Shown here: positions 1 to 8,180 of the stretch, piece after piece | Numbering within the stretch: the stretch's first letter is position 1 | How the letters are laid out: every line of letters begins with the position of its first letter | Source: an uncultured Acetatifactor sp. | GTDB taxonomy: Bacteria; Bacillota; Clostridia; Lachnospirales; Lachnospiraceae | DNA: 64,000 nucleotides | Direction of reading: 5' to 3' | Assembly: GCA_934402375.1 (NCBI GenBank) | Contig: CAKRUB010000012.1 | Coordinates: 1-64,000 of the forward strand | Made by a program: the position numbers and the translations under genes | Notes under the pieces: generated by a model | Databases searched by the model: none | What the model saw: only the letters and a program-made list of their open reading frames with translations | What the model was told of the DNA's origin: nothing

Positions 1-48
1 GTTTAGGCTACATGGGTCAATTTTTGGATTCATGGTACAGTTACCAGT

Positions 49-2421
49 TCAGATACTGTTCCGTGAATAATTCAGGTCAAATCTTACCTTAAGCTCCCCG
101 CCGTAGTTTCCGATACCGCGCAGCGTCACGCCCGCCTTTGTGCCGTCTGCAGTCAGCTCCACATTGTTCTCGTAGCTGTCCGCAGCGATTTCATAATCCT
201 TTCCCTCTGTCAGTTCCGTGCTTCCGTCATACACCTTCAATGTAGAAGGCTCCAGCACTGCCGCCTTGCCCGTATAATAGCCGAGAGTGCCGTTCTTATA
301 GCTGCAATTTGCAAGATTGTTCTTCCACGTCACCGTCGCCTCTTTGCTGCGGAACGGATAACCGTCACAGGTAATCACACAGTAATAGGTCTGGCTCGTT
401 CCCGCGCTCTGTCCCGAAAGGGTCAGTGCGGCAGCCGTTGCACCATCTACCGCTGTATCGGTACCGCCCGCCGCGTCTGTGAGATACCACTGATAAGTCA
501 GTTCCTTTTCCGACGTGGCAGCCACGGAAAGCGTCTCCTGCTCTCCCTCCAGCACCGTCTTATCCTCCGGCTGCTGGGTAATCGAAAGCTCCGGAAGCTG
601 TTCCACCTTCACGGCATAATCAAACTTGCTGCCACTTAACGCCGTCTCCTCCAGAATCCAGTCGCCGGCAGAGCCATCGTCTTCCAGCCTTCTAAAGCCA
701 TAGCCCTCGGCGAGCAGATCCCGCAAAGCTCTACCCACTTGCACACTCATGCCATTGAGCAGCGCCGCATGACTCGACATATGGTAGCTGCCGCCCTTCA
801 GGTTTAAGGTTCCCGACTCATGGGATACTCCCTCAAAGCTGCCGCCAAGAATCGTGACTGTTCCGCCATCCACATATATGCACGATTGCATGACTGTCCC
901 ATCAATGGTCGTCTCGCCGCCGTATGCCGACAGGTTGTAGCCATACAATGTATGATCCCATAAAATCTGTAATGTCTTCTCCAGTCTCAGGCTGCCACCC
1001 GTGACATTCAGAACATAACCTTTATCATCGCCTGTTAATGTTCCGTTTTCTATCGTCACTGCACCGCCGGCAATCTTAAAGAGAGTTCCCGACCTTCCGC
1101 TTTTAATATTGTGTCCGCCCAGATCCAGCGTTACCGTGCCGTTTTGCAGCCGGGCACACTGTGTCTCATCTGTCGCAGTCACATCCGTGTAAAAATACAC
1201 GGTATAGTCCTTGTCGTCAACCAGCTTACCCACCTCGCCGCACAACGCTTCCCACGACGTACAGTAAACGGCTTCCTCCCCCGACCGGATGGCTGCCAGC
1301 ACCTGCAGGCCACAGGATTCACATTTTCCGGTGGTCTGGTCCAGATTGGTATGTTTGCAATCCGCGATCAGTGCATTGCAGTACTTGCAGTGCCCCTCCT
1401 CATATACATGTTCGTTACAGGAATATGCCTCCATTTTGCCCGAAAAGCCCTCCGCATCCAGTTTCGCTCTGGTATAGGGTATTCCCGTATCCGGATCTTT
1501 TGCCCCATAGCCGTCCGGGAAGGCAGTGCTGCGCTTCAGAGACGTAGACTCGAAGTTCAGTTTGCCGATGGTGCCGCCGGTAATGGCAAGAAACTCTCCA
1601 CCCAACCATTTTATTTCCTCCACGCTTCCCGAAAAAACACTGCCGCTGCCATTGGCAACCCACAGGATTGCAATATCGGCTCCTTCTACGCGTATGGTTG
1701 TATTATAATTATTCACCTTGGCAGTTCCTGTAACCCTGACGTTCTCCTTGAACACCGCTGTTTTTCCCGGCCAAACATAGGCACCACCGCCCCGCAATTC
1801 CCCGCCAGCTTGTGAAGACATCACAATAAACGTATTACTTTTTAACACCAGAGAACAATCTTCCGGTGTCACCAGAGCATGCCCTGCCAGATCCAGCGTT
1901 ATCGTGCCTGTTCCATTTCCAATCGTATAATTATCATTCCGCATATCTTCCTGGCAATCGCAATCCCTTAACAGCGTCAGTGTTGCGTCAGAATCTTTTG
2001 GCAGTACCGCCACTGCCTCCGACAGACATGTATAGTATGTGGTGTTTTCGCCTATGGTCAGGCTGACCACATCTTCTGTGGAACCGCTCTCATTCGCCAG
2101 CGTCGCAATTCCATATTCCCCGGCAGACGCGCTGCCCTCGTCTGACATGCTGTTCCCGGCAGGTGCACTGTCTCCGTCCGACATGCTGTCCCCAGCAGGT
2201 GCGCTGTTCCCGTCTGTCACGGAGTTCCCGCTCACAGAGTCGGTTTCGTCCGCTCCTTCCGCCACTCCCGGCTCAGCAAACGCCGTTATCGCAGTCCCTG
2301 ACGCCTCCTGATCAGCAGCTGCCACCGTCAGTGCTGACAGATCAACCGCATCGCTGACCATCAGAACTGCCAGCGTCACCGCCACTGCTCTTTTGAATCC
2401 CTTCATCCATTTCTTCATCAC
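49..2421 (-). CDS. Secreted repeat/Ig-like surface protein, C-terminus possibly truncated
   Basis: A 790-residue exported protein. The N-terminus has a Lys/Arg-rich start and a hydrophobic stretch (about residues 12-36), typical of a signal peptide. Residues about 65-105 hold a low-complexity Ser/Asp/Ala/Gly region with a 15-residue period (GDSAPAG..SMSD). The middle has stretches of the GTITLDLAGH type seen in right-handed beta-helix surface proteins, and a Cys/His-rich segment (H..Y..GHCKYC, GKCESCG) near residues 340-375. Residues about 615-700 look like an Ig-like domain (SITQQPEDKTV..YQWYLTD..YYCVIT). GTG (2421) and ATG (2418) are alternative starts behind a GGAGG site. There is no LPxTG, SLH or other anchor; the protein stops abruptly inside what looks like a beta-sandwich module. 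Function is not recognisable beyond cell-surface adhesin or carbohydrate-contact protein, which is inference. Confidence 0.8.
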   Translation of the reverse strand: MMKKWMKGFKRAVAVTLAVLMVSDAVDLSALTVAAADQEASGTAITAFAEPGVAEGADETDSVSGNSVTDGNSAPAGDSMSDGDSAPAGNSMSDEGSASAGEYGIATLANESGSTEDVVSLTIGENTTYYTCLSEAVAVLPKDSDATLTLLRDCDCQEDMRNDNYTIGNGTGTITLDLAGHALVTPEDCSLVLKSNTFIVMSSQAGGELRGGGAYVWPGKTAVFKENVRVTGTAKVNNYNTTIRVEGADIAILWVANGSGSVFSGSVEEIKWLGGEFLAITGGTIGKLNFESTSLKRSTAFPDGYGAKDPDTGIPYTRAKLDAEGFSGKMEAYSCNEHVYEEGHCKYCNALIADCKHTNLDQTTGKCESCGLQVLAAIRSGEEAVYCTSWEALCGEVGKLVDDKDYTVYFYTDVTATDETQCARLQNGTVTLDLGGHNIKSGRSGTLFKIAGGAVTIENGTLTGDDKGYVLNVTGGSLRLEKTLQILWDHTLYGYNLSAYGGETTIDGTVMQSCIYVDGGTVTILGGSFEGVSHESGTLNLKGGSYHMSSHAALLNGMSVQVGRALRDLLAEGYGFRRLEDDGSAGDWILEETALSGSKFDYAVKVEQLPELSITQQPEDKTVLEGEQETLSVAATSEKELTYQWYLTDAAGGTDTAVDGATAAALTLSGQSAGTSQTYYCVITCDGYPFRSKEATVTWKNNLANCSYKNGTLGYYTGKAAVLEPSTLKVYDGSTELTEGKDYEIAADSYENNVELTADGTKAGVTLRGIGNYGGELKVRFDLNYSRNSI

Positions 2422-2553
2422 GCTTCTGCCTCCATCTATGTTTCGTTTTCACCTTATGTAGTGGTTTAATAGCACTCGTACAATATTCGCATTTCAGACT
2501 TCCACATACTTATATATACTATCCTAAAATTCCCTCCCACACAAGATGTCCTA

Positions 2554-2584
2554 CACGAAACGACGTAATTCTGCACGAAACGAC
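2554..2584 (-). promoter_or_regulatory. Tandem direct-repeat operator upstream of surface protein
   Basis: The 11-bp word CACGAAACGAC (GTCGTTTCGTG on the coding strand) occurs twice, at 2554-2564 and 2574-2584, with a 20-bp period, so both copies face the same side of the helix. It lies about 135 bp upstream of the surface-protein start, with an AT-rich TATATA tract between. Paired direct repeats about two helical turns apart are typical of LytTR-family response regulators, but the exact regulator is an inference. Confidence 0.5.
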
Positions 2585-2667
2585 AGAGATATTATGTAAT
2601 TCCTCCTATGAGCAAAAACACAGACAGAAGCCCCTGTATCTTTGCAGGAGGAACGGCACTCCTGCTC

Positions 2668-3312
2668 TCACCTTCCGGTCTGTGATTGAGAAGCACTGTA
2701 CCGCTTTGCTGCCACTCTCCAGTTAATCAGATCAAACCAGCCCGCGACATAATCCACCCTGCGGTTCTGGTACTGGAGATAATATGCATGCTCCCAGATA
2801 TCGATGAGAAGGATCGGCGTCAGCAGCTCCAGATCCGGCACATCCTGATTCGATGTCTGTACAATGGAAAGCTTTCCGTCATGATCCGCCACCAGCCATG
2901 CCCAGCCGGAGCCGAACTTGCTGACTGCCGCCTGTGTCATCTGCTCCTTCCACTGCTTATAGGAACCGAAATCACGCTCAATCGCCTCCGCAAGCTCTCC
3001 CTCCGGCGCCTGCCCTACCGGACTTTTCATGCCGTCAAAATACAGCTCATGATTATACACACCGCCTCCGTTGTTCCGTATCGGTGTCTGTAGCTGCGCA
3101 GGTAATTTGTCTATATGGGTCAACAGCTCCTTTAAGCTCTTCTTTTGTAACTCGGGATAATCGGCAAGCGCACTGTTCAGATTGTCAATATAGGTCTTAT
3201 AATGCTTGTCATGATGAAAATGCAGGGTCTCCTCATCGATCACCGGCATCAGAGCGTCATACTCATAGGGGAGCGGACGCATTACAAACGGGTAAGTCTC
3301 GGCACACAACAT
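2668..3312 (-). CDS. sodA: Superoxide dismutase, Mn/Fe family
   Basis: Converts superoxide to oxygen and peroxide in the cytoplasm. The 214-residue protein has the expected family length and all four metal ligands: His33 (FHHDKHYKTY), His88 (GGGVYNHELYF), Asp171 and His175 (DIWEHAYYLQYQNRR). The Gly-rich GGG before the second His and the NQD motif (about residues 154-157) are the pattern of the Mn-type rather than the strict Fe-type subgroup, though metal use cannot be settled from sequence. The second ligand motif is YNHELYF, diverged from the common WNHxFFW. Start choice: an ATG at 3330 is open in frame, but the sequence AAAAGGAGATTAACT right after it is a ribosome-binding site for the ATG at 3312, so 3312 is preferred. 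It stands alone, separated from carB by a terminator. Confidence 0.93.
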   Translation of the reverse strand: MLCAETYPFVMRPLPYEYDALMPVIDEETLHFHHDKHYKTYIDNLNSALADYPELQKKSLKELLTHIDKLPAQLQTPIRNNGGGVYNHELYFDGMKSPVGQAPEGELAEAIERDFGSYKQWKEQMTQAAVSKFGSGWAWLVADHDGKLSIVQTSNQDVPDLELLTPILLIDIWEHAYYLQYQNRRVDYVAGWFDLINWRVAAKRYSASQSQTGR

Positions 3313-3331
3313 AGTTAATCTCCTTTTCATT

Positions 3332-3370
3332 AAAAGAACCCACAGATACCGTTATAGTATATGTGGGTTC
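3332..3370 (-). terminator. Rho-independent terminator after carB
   Basis: Perfect 9-bp arms GAACCCACA (3336-3344) and TGTGGGTTC (3362-3370) followed on the minus strand by TTTTA. It lies 31 bp past the carB stop codon and immediately before the sod ribosome-binding site, so the hairpin also sits in any sod leader. Confidence 0.7.
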
Positions 3371-3401
3371 CCGCATGATTATTCGATTTTTTTTTGCGTC
3401 C

Positions 3402-6400
3402 TTACAGCTGGGCGATGTCAACGAGGGTCAGCTGCTCGTTGCTCTCCTGGTTTTCAAGGCTGGTGACAAGCGCTCTCGCCGTATCCATGGCAGTGATGAC
3501 GTTTACGCCGGTCTCAATAGAGGTTCGTCTGATGAGGAAGCCGTCTCTCGTCTTGTCGCGTCCCTGTGTCGGTGTGTCGATGACAAGGTCGATCTTATGA
3601 CCGAGGATCAGATCCATGACAGTAGGCGACTCCTGCGAAATCTTATTGACCTTTCTCGCCTTGACTCCGGCGTCATTCAGCGCAGCGGCAGTGCTTCTGG
3701 TGGCATAAATTGTATAGCCAAGCTTTTCAAAGCGTCTGCCGATCTCGATTGCCTCACCCTTATCCGCATCCTTCACGGTCATGATCAGGTTCTTATACTT
3801 CGGCAGGTTCACACCCGCTCCCATAAACGCCTTGTAAAGCGCCTCGTTGAAGGTCTTTGCAATGCCGAGACATTCGCCGGTAGATTTCATCTCCGGTCCC
3901 AGGCTGATTTCCGCGCCCCTGATTTTCTCAAAGGAGAACACCGGCATCTTGATCGCATAATACTCTGCCTCTGGCTGCAGTCCGGGCTTGTAGCCAAGCT
4001 CTCTGATCTTCTTTCCGATAATGACCTCCGTTGCCAGATCCACGATCGGAATACCCGTCACCTTGCTGATATAAGGTACGGTTCTGGAGGAACGGGGATT
4101 TACCTCAATGACATAGACATCTTCCCCGATGGCAATAAACTGAATATTGATCAGTCCCTTGACATGGAGCGCCATGGCAAGCCTTCTCGTGTATTCCGCA
4201 ATCTTATCCTTTACCAGCTTTCCAATGGTATGCGCCGGATATACGGAGATACTGTCGCCGGAATGCACACCGGTTCTCTCAATATGCTCCATGATGCCGG
4301 GAATCAGAATATCCTCGCCGTCACAGACCGCATCGACCTCGATCTCCTTGCCCTGCAGGTACTTATCAACCAGAATCGGGTGATCCTGCGCAATGCGGTT
4401 GATGATCTCCATAAATTCTTCGATTTCCTGATCGGAGATGGCAATCTGCATTCCCTGACCGCCCAGCACATAGGAAGGACGAACCAGCACCGGATAGCCC
4501 AGACGGTTCGCTACCGCCTTCGCTTCCTCCGCCGTGTAGACAGTGCCGCCCGCCGCGCGGGGAATATGCGTCTGCTCCAGAATCTCGTCAAACAGCTCCC
4601 TGTCCTCTGCGGCGTCAACATCCTCCGCCTTGGTTCCGAGAATCGGAACGCCCATCTTCATCAGGCTCTCTGTCAGCTTAATCGCGGTCTGTCCGCCGAA
4701 CTGCACCACCGCGCCGTCCGGGTGCTCGATATTGACAATGGATTCCACATCCTCCGGGGTCAGCGGCTCGAAATACAGCTTATCCGCAATATCGAAGTCC
4801 GTACTTACCGTCTCCGGGTTGTTGTTGATGATGATTGTCTCATAACCCGCCTTGGAAAATGCCCATGTCGCGTGTACCGAGCAGTAGTCAAACTCGATTC
4901 CCTGTCCGATACGGATCGGTCCAGAGCCAAGGACAAGAACTTTCTTTTTAGTGCCACCAGTGTGAAGTGGCTCTGCACCGCAGAGATGCTTCACACTTGC
5001 TTCACACTCCCCACCGTAAACGGAATAGTAATACGGCGTAGATGCGGCAAACTCTGCAGCACAGGTATCTACCATCTTATAGACAGCCTTGATGCCGTTG
5101 CTGTATCTCATCTGACGGATCTCTTCCTCAGTCTTGCCGGTCAGTCTGGCAATGACATTGTCCGGGAATTCGATTCTCTTTGCCTCCCTCAAGAGCTCCG
5201 GCGTCAGTTCCTGCGTCTTCAACGCCTGCTCCATCTCCACAAGGATGGCGAGCTTATCAATGAACCAAATGTCGATCTGTGTGATGGCATGGATCTCATC
5301 GTAGGAAATACCCTTGCGGATCGCTTCTGCAATGACCCAGATACGCTGGTCATCCACGACTTTCAGTCTCTCCCGCAACTCCTCCGCATTCAGCGCAGAG
5401 AAATCATAGCTGAGCAGGCAGTCCACATGCTGCTCAAGGGAGCGGATCGCCTTCATCAGCGCGCCCTCGAAGTTGTCACAGATGCTCATGACCTCTCCGG
5501 TCGCCTTCATCTGGGTCGTCAGCGTCCTCTTTGCCGTGATAAATTTATCAAAGGGCAGTCTCGGAATCTTGACAACGCAGTAGTCGAGCGCCGGCTCAAA
5601 GGAGGCATAGGTCTTCTTTGTGATGGCATTCTTGATCTCATCCAGCGTGTAACCCAGCGCGATCTTTGCGGCGACCTTTGCGATCGGATAGCCCGTCGCC
5701 TTGGATGCCAGTGCGGAGGAACGGCTCACACGGGGATTTACCTCAATGACACAGTATTCAAAGCTGGTGGGATGCAGCGCAAACTGCACATTACAGCCAC
5801 CTGTAATTTTCAGCTCATTAATAATATTCAGCGCCGATGTACGGAGCATCTGGTACTCTTTGTCGCTCAGCGTCTGCGACGGTGCAACAACGATGCTGTC
5901 ACCGGTGTGCACGCCGACAGGATCAATGTTTTCCATATTACATACCGTGATACAGTTTCCGGCGCTGTCGCGCATCACCTCGTACTCGATCTCCTTCCAG
6001 CCTGCGATACAGCGCTCAACCAGAACCTGACCGACACGGGAAAGTCTGAGTCCGTTTTCCAGAATCTCCTCCAGCTCGACCTGATTATGGGCGATACCGC
6101 CGCCGGAGCCGCCCAGCGTGTACGCCGGACGAAGTACGACCGGGTAACCGATCTGATTCGTGAAATCAATACCGTCCTGCACGTTCTCAACGACCTTCGA
6201 CGCCGCACAGGGCTCGCCGATGCGCTCCATCAGATCCTTGAATTCCTGTCTTCCCTCGGCATTTCGGATGGTCTGTGCCGTGGTTCCCAACAGTGTCACG
6301 CCGTGCTCGGCGAGGAAACCGGACTCCTCCAGCTCCATGCCGAGGTTTAAGCCAGCCTGTCCGCCAAGCGTCGGCAGAATGCTGTCCGGCTTTTCCTTTT

Positions 6401-6635
6401 CAATAATCTGTTCCAGAACCTTCACCGTCAAAGGCTCAATGTAGACCTTATCTGCAATATCCTTGTCCGTCATGATCGTTGCAGGATTGGAGTTGACGAG
6501 AATGACCTCAACGCCCTCCTCCTTCAGGGAACGGCACGCCTGAGTTCCCGCATAATCGAACTCTGCTGCCTGCCCGATAACGATCGGGCCGGAACCGATG
6601 ACCATAACGCGCTTTACATTGGGATTCTTAGGCAT
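3402..6635 (-). CDS. carB: Carbamoyl-phosphate synthase large subunit
   Basis: The 1077-residue ammonia-dependent synthetase subunit makes carbamoyl phosphate from bicarbonate, ammonia and two ATP, for pyrimidines and arginine. It has the two homologous ATP-grasp halves: first begins VMVIGSGPIVIGQAAEFDY, second VLVLGSGPIRIGQGIEFDY (about residue 566), each with its own ATP-grasp loop (GGSGGGIAHN; GGQGMQIA). The C-terminal MGS-like allosteric domain follows. The start ATG at 6635 has AAAGGAGAGAATTACA upstream and overlaps the carA stop by 8 bp, indicating translational coupling. Odd feature: the linker between the halves carries an extra Cys/His-containing segment at about residues 543-559 encoded by a palindromic DNA insertion (4960-5007). 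Confidence 0.97.
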   Translation of the reverse strand: MPKNPNVKRVMVIGSGPIVIGQAAEFDYAGTQACRSLKEEGVEVILVNSNPATIMTDKDIADKVYIEPLTVKVLEQIIEKEKPDSILPTLGGQAGLNLGMELEESGFLAEHGVTLLGTTAQTIRNAEGRQEFKDLMERIGEPCAASKVVENVQDGIDFTNQIGYPVVLRPAYTLGGSGGGIAHNQVELEEILENGLRLSRVGQVLVERCIAGWKEIEYEVMRDSAGNCITVCNMENIDPVGVHTGDSIVVAPSQTLSDKEYQMLRTSALNIINELKITGGCNVQFALHPTSFEYCVIEVNPRVSRSSALASKATGYPIAKVAAKIALGYTLDEIKNAITKKTYASFEPALDYCVVKIPRLPFDKFITAKRTLTTQMKATGEVMSICDNFEGALMKAIRSLEQHVDCLLSYDFSALNAEELRERLKVVDDQRIWVIAEAIRKGISYDEIHAITQIDIWFIDKLAILVEMEQALKTQELTPELLREAKRIEFPDNVIARLTGKTEEEIRQMRYSNGIKAVYKMVDTCAAEFAASTPYYYSVYGGECEASVKHLCGAEPLHTGGTKKKVLVLGSGPIRIGQGIEFDYCSVHATWAFSKAGYETIIINNNPETVSTDFDIADKLYFEPLTPEDVESIVNIEHPDGAVVQFGGQTAIKLTESLMKMGVPILGTKAEDVDAAEDRELFDEILEQTHIPRAAGGTVYTAEEAKAVANRLGYPVLVRPSYVLGGQGMQIAISDQEIEEFMEIINRIAQDHPILVDKYLQGKEIEVDAVCDGEDILIPGIMEHIERTGVHSGDSISVYPAHTIGKLVKDKIAEYTRRLAMALHVKGLINIQFIAIGEDVYVIEVNPRSSRTVPYISKVTGIPIVDLATEVIIGKKIRELGYKPGLQPEAEYYAIKMPVFSFEKIRGAEISLGPEMKSTGECLGIAKTFNEALYKAFMGAGVNLPKYKNLIMTVKDADKGEAIEIGRRFEKLGYTIYATRSTAAALNDAGVKARKVNKISQESPTVMDLILGHKIDLVIDTPTQGRDKTRDGFLIRRTSIETGVNVITAMDTARALVTSLENQESNEQLTLVDIAQL
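4960..5007. repeat. Palindromic insertion inside carB linker
   Basis: Nested inverted repeat: GTGTGAAG (4960-4967) with CTTCACAC (4989-4996), and inside it CTCTGC (4971-4976) with GCAGAG (4980-4985), symmetric 3-nt bulges and a 3-nt loop. A further CTTCACAC copy follows at 5000-5007. It encodes about 17 in-frame residues in the inter-half linker of CarB, where the family normally has a short acidic spacer. Confidence 0.6.
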
Positions 6636-7824
6636 TGTAATTCTCTCCTTTCATCATGCGGATAAATCTGTCAAACAGATAGCGGGAATCCTGTGGTCCG
6701 GGGCATGCCTCCGGGTGGTATTGCACGGTAAAGATATTCTTGCCCGTGTAGGCAAGTCCTTCGTTCGTCCCGTCATTGACATTGATAAATGCGGGAACGG
6801 CAACCTTGGGATCGAGCTTGTCCGTATCGACGACATAGCCGTGGTTCTGGGAGGAAATGTATACCCTGCCGGTCGCCAGATCCTTGACCGGATGGTTTCC
6901 GCCTCTGTGTCCGTATTTCATCTTATGAGTGTCGCAGCCGTTTGCCAGTGCCATGAGCTGATGGCCAAGACAAATGGCAAAAATCGGAATATCCGTCGCA
7001 TAGAGCTTCTTGATCTCTTCTATAATAGAAGTACACTCCTTCGGGTCCCCGGGACCGTTGCTGAGCATAATGCCGTCCGGCTGCATTGCAATGATCTCCT
7101 CCGCGGGAGTCAGCGCCGGGAAAACCGTCACCTCACAGCCTCTCTCCGCAAGCGAATGTGCAATATTCGCCTTTGCGCCGAAATCCATCAGGGCGACCTT
7201 TAAGCCTGTACCGTTGAGCTCCTTTACAAGCGTCGGTCTCGGCTCACGCACACCCTTCTCATAGCTGTCCTTGTCGAACCTTGCAGCTCCCGAGAGCGGT
7301 CCGTTCTCCTCCAGCTTCAGAGTCGGCTTCACAACATATTTTTCCTTGCAGGTCACGCGCTCCACGACCTTTCCGGTAGTGTATGCCTTGAGTCTGGGCT
7401 GAATCTGCGCGAAATCATAATTTTCGTTGGTGGTAATCATACCGTTCATAGTTCCCTTTTCACGAAGAATCTTCGTCAGGGCTCTGGTATCGATGCCGGC
7501 AATACCGGGTACTTGATTTTCTTCCAGAAATTGCTGAATTGTCATATCACAGCGGAAGTTGCTGGGAATCCGGGAAAGTTCATGCACAATGAAGCCGTCC
7601 GGCCAGGGCTTTAATGACTCCATGTCATCCTTGCAGATGCCATAATTACCGATGAGAGGATAAGTCATGCATACTGCCTGTCCGGCGTAGGACGGATCAG
7701 TCAATACCTCGAGATATCCCGCCATGGATGTGTTAAACACGATTTCACTGATAATCTCTCTGTCAGCGCCGATGTGCGTTCCTTCAAACACGGTGCCGTC
7801 TTCCAAAATCAAAAAAGCCTTCAT
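6628..7824 (-). CDS. carA: Carbamoyl-phosphate synthase small (glutaminase) subunit
   Basis: Hydrolyses glutamine and channels ammonia to CarB. Length 398 residues is normal. The N-terminal CPSase small-chain domain (MKAFLILEDGTVFEGTHIG; later GIDTRALTK) is followed by a class I glutamine amidotransferase domain with the nucleophile Cys in AICLGHQLMA and the His/Glu pair in QYHPEACPG near the C-terminus. The ATG at 7824 is preceded by AGGAGGATGCG. The last codons read AAT GCC TAA and contain the carB ATG. First gene of the carAB operon; I found no PyrR-type attenuator in front of it. Confidence 0.97.
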   Translation of the reverse strand: MKAFLILEDGTVFEGTHIGADREIISEIVFNTSMAGYLEVLTDPSYAGQAVCMTYPLIGNYGICKDDMESLKPWPDGFIVHELSRIPSNFRCDMTIQQFLEENQVPGIAGIDTRALTKILREKGTMNGMITTNENYDFAQIQPRLKAYTTGKVVERVTCKEKYVVKPTLKLEENGPLSGAARFDKDSYEKGVREPRPTLVKELNGTGLKVALMDFGAKANIAHSLAERGCEVTVFPALTPAEEIIAMQPDGIMLSNGPGDPKECTSIIEEIKKLYATDIPIFAICLGHQLMALANGCDTHKMKYGHRGGNHPVKDLATGRVYISSQNHGYVVDTDKLDPKVAVPAFINVNDGTNEGLAYTGKNIFTVQYHPEACPGPQDSRYLFDRFIRMMKGENYNA

Positions 7825-7884
7825 CGCATCCTCCTGTATCGATTGTCTGTAAAGTCATATGCCTTCTATCTGCATAATCAATTC

Positions 7885-7913
7885 AGTATATCACAAAAAA
7901 ATCAGGGGGGCAA
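7885..7913 (-). promoter_or_regulatory. Candidate carA promoter
   Basis: On the minus strand TTGCCC (7908-7913) and TATACT (7885-7890) are 17 bp apart, about 60 bp upstream of the carA start codon. The -35 box falls within the preceding terminator hairpin, so terminator and promoter overlap. Confidence 0.4.
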
Positions 7914-7929
7914 CAAAAAGCCCACCTGA
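7895..7929 (-). terminator. Terminator upstream of carA
   Basis: Arms 7920-7929 and 7902-7911 (TCAGGTGGGC / GCCCCCCTGA on the minus strand, one mismatch) with a TTTTTGTT loop, then TTTTTT. It closes the transcript coming from purL and the HDOD gene, or could act as an attenuator for carAB if read through. Confidence 0.65.
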
Positions 7930-7942
7930 ATTTAAAAAATGT

Positions 7943-8166
7943 GTAACAGTTCGTTACTGTTCACAGTCCATATTCCGCGAAGTCAAAATTGCATGAAATG
8001 CAATTTTGCGAGACTTGCAGGCGCCAAAATGCATTGAAAATGCATTTTGTGTGCATCGCGAAGCGTGTTGCTGTGAACGGAGTGAACAGTAACAACAGTT
8101 CAGCCATAGGACGACCGAATCGGTGCGCGGGTGCTCGCACACAAAGCACCGATCCGGTCGTTCTAT
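7943..8166. repeat. Multi-hairpin palindromic intergenic element
   Basis: This gene-free 224-bp stretch is made almost wholly of inverted repeats. (a) 21-bp arms at 8106-8126 and 8146-8166 with two mismatches. (b) A hairpin with 11-bp perfect arms CAAAATTGCAT (7984-7994) and 7998-8008 around a GAA loop. (c) A second one, CAAAATGCATT (8025-8035) and 8039-8049, also with a GAA loop. (d) A 12-bp inverted repeat GTTACTGTTCAC (7953-7964) and 8082-8093 that encloses b and c. A short CGC-GAA-GCG hairpin lies at about 8057-8065. It resembles a MITE/REP-like nonautonomous element or a structured RNA; no protein is encoded. Confidence 0.65.
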
Positions 8167-8180
8167 GAGCGGAGCTATTA

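Noticed and set aside
3363-6350. A 995-codon open frame on the plus strand
   Set aside because: It lies entirely opposite carB, has no recognisable domain and arises from the codon bias of carB on the other strand.
7825-7935. PyrR-dependent attenuator before carA
   Set aside because: There is a terminator hairpin, but no PyrR-binding loop or antiterminator sequence was found.
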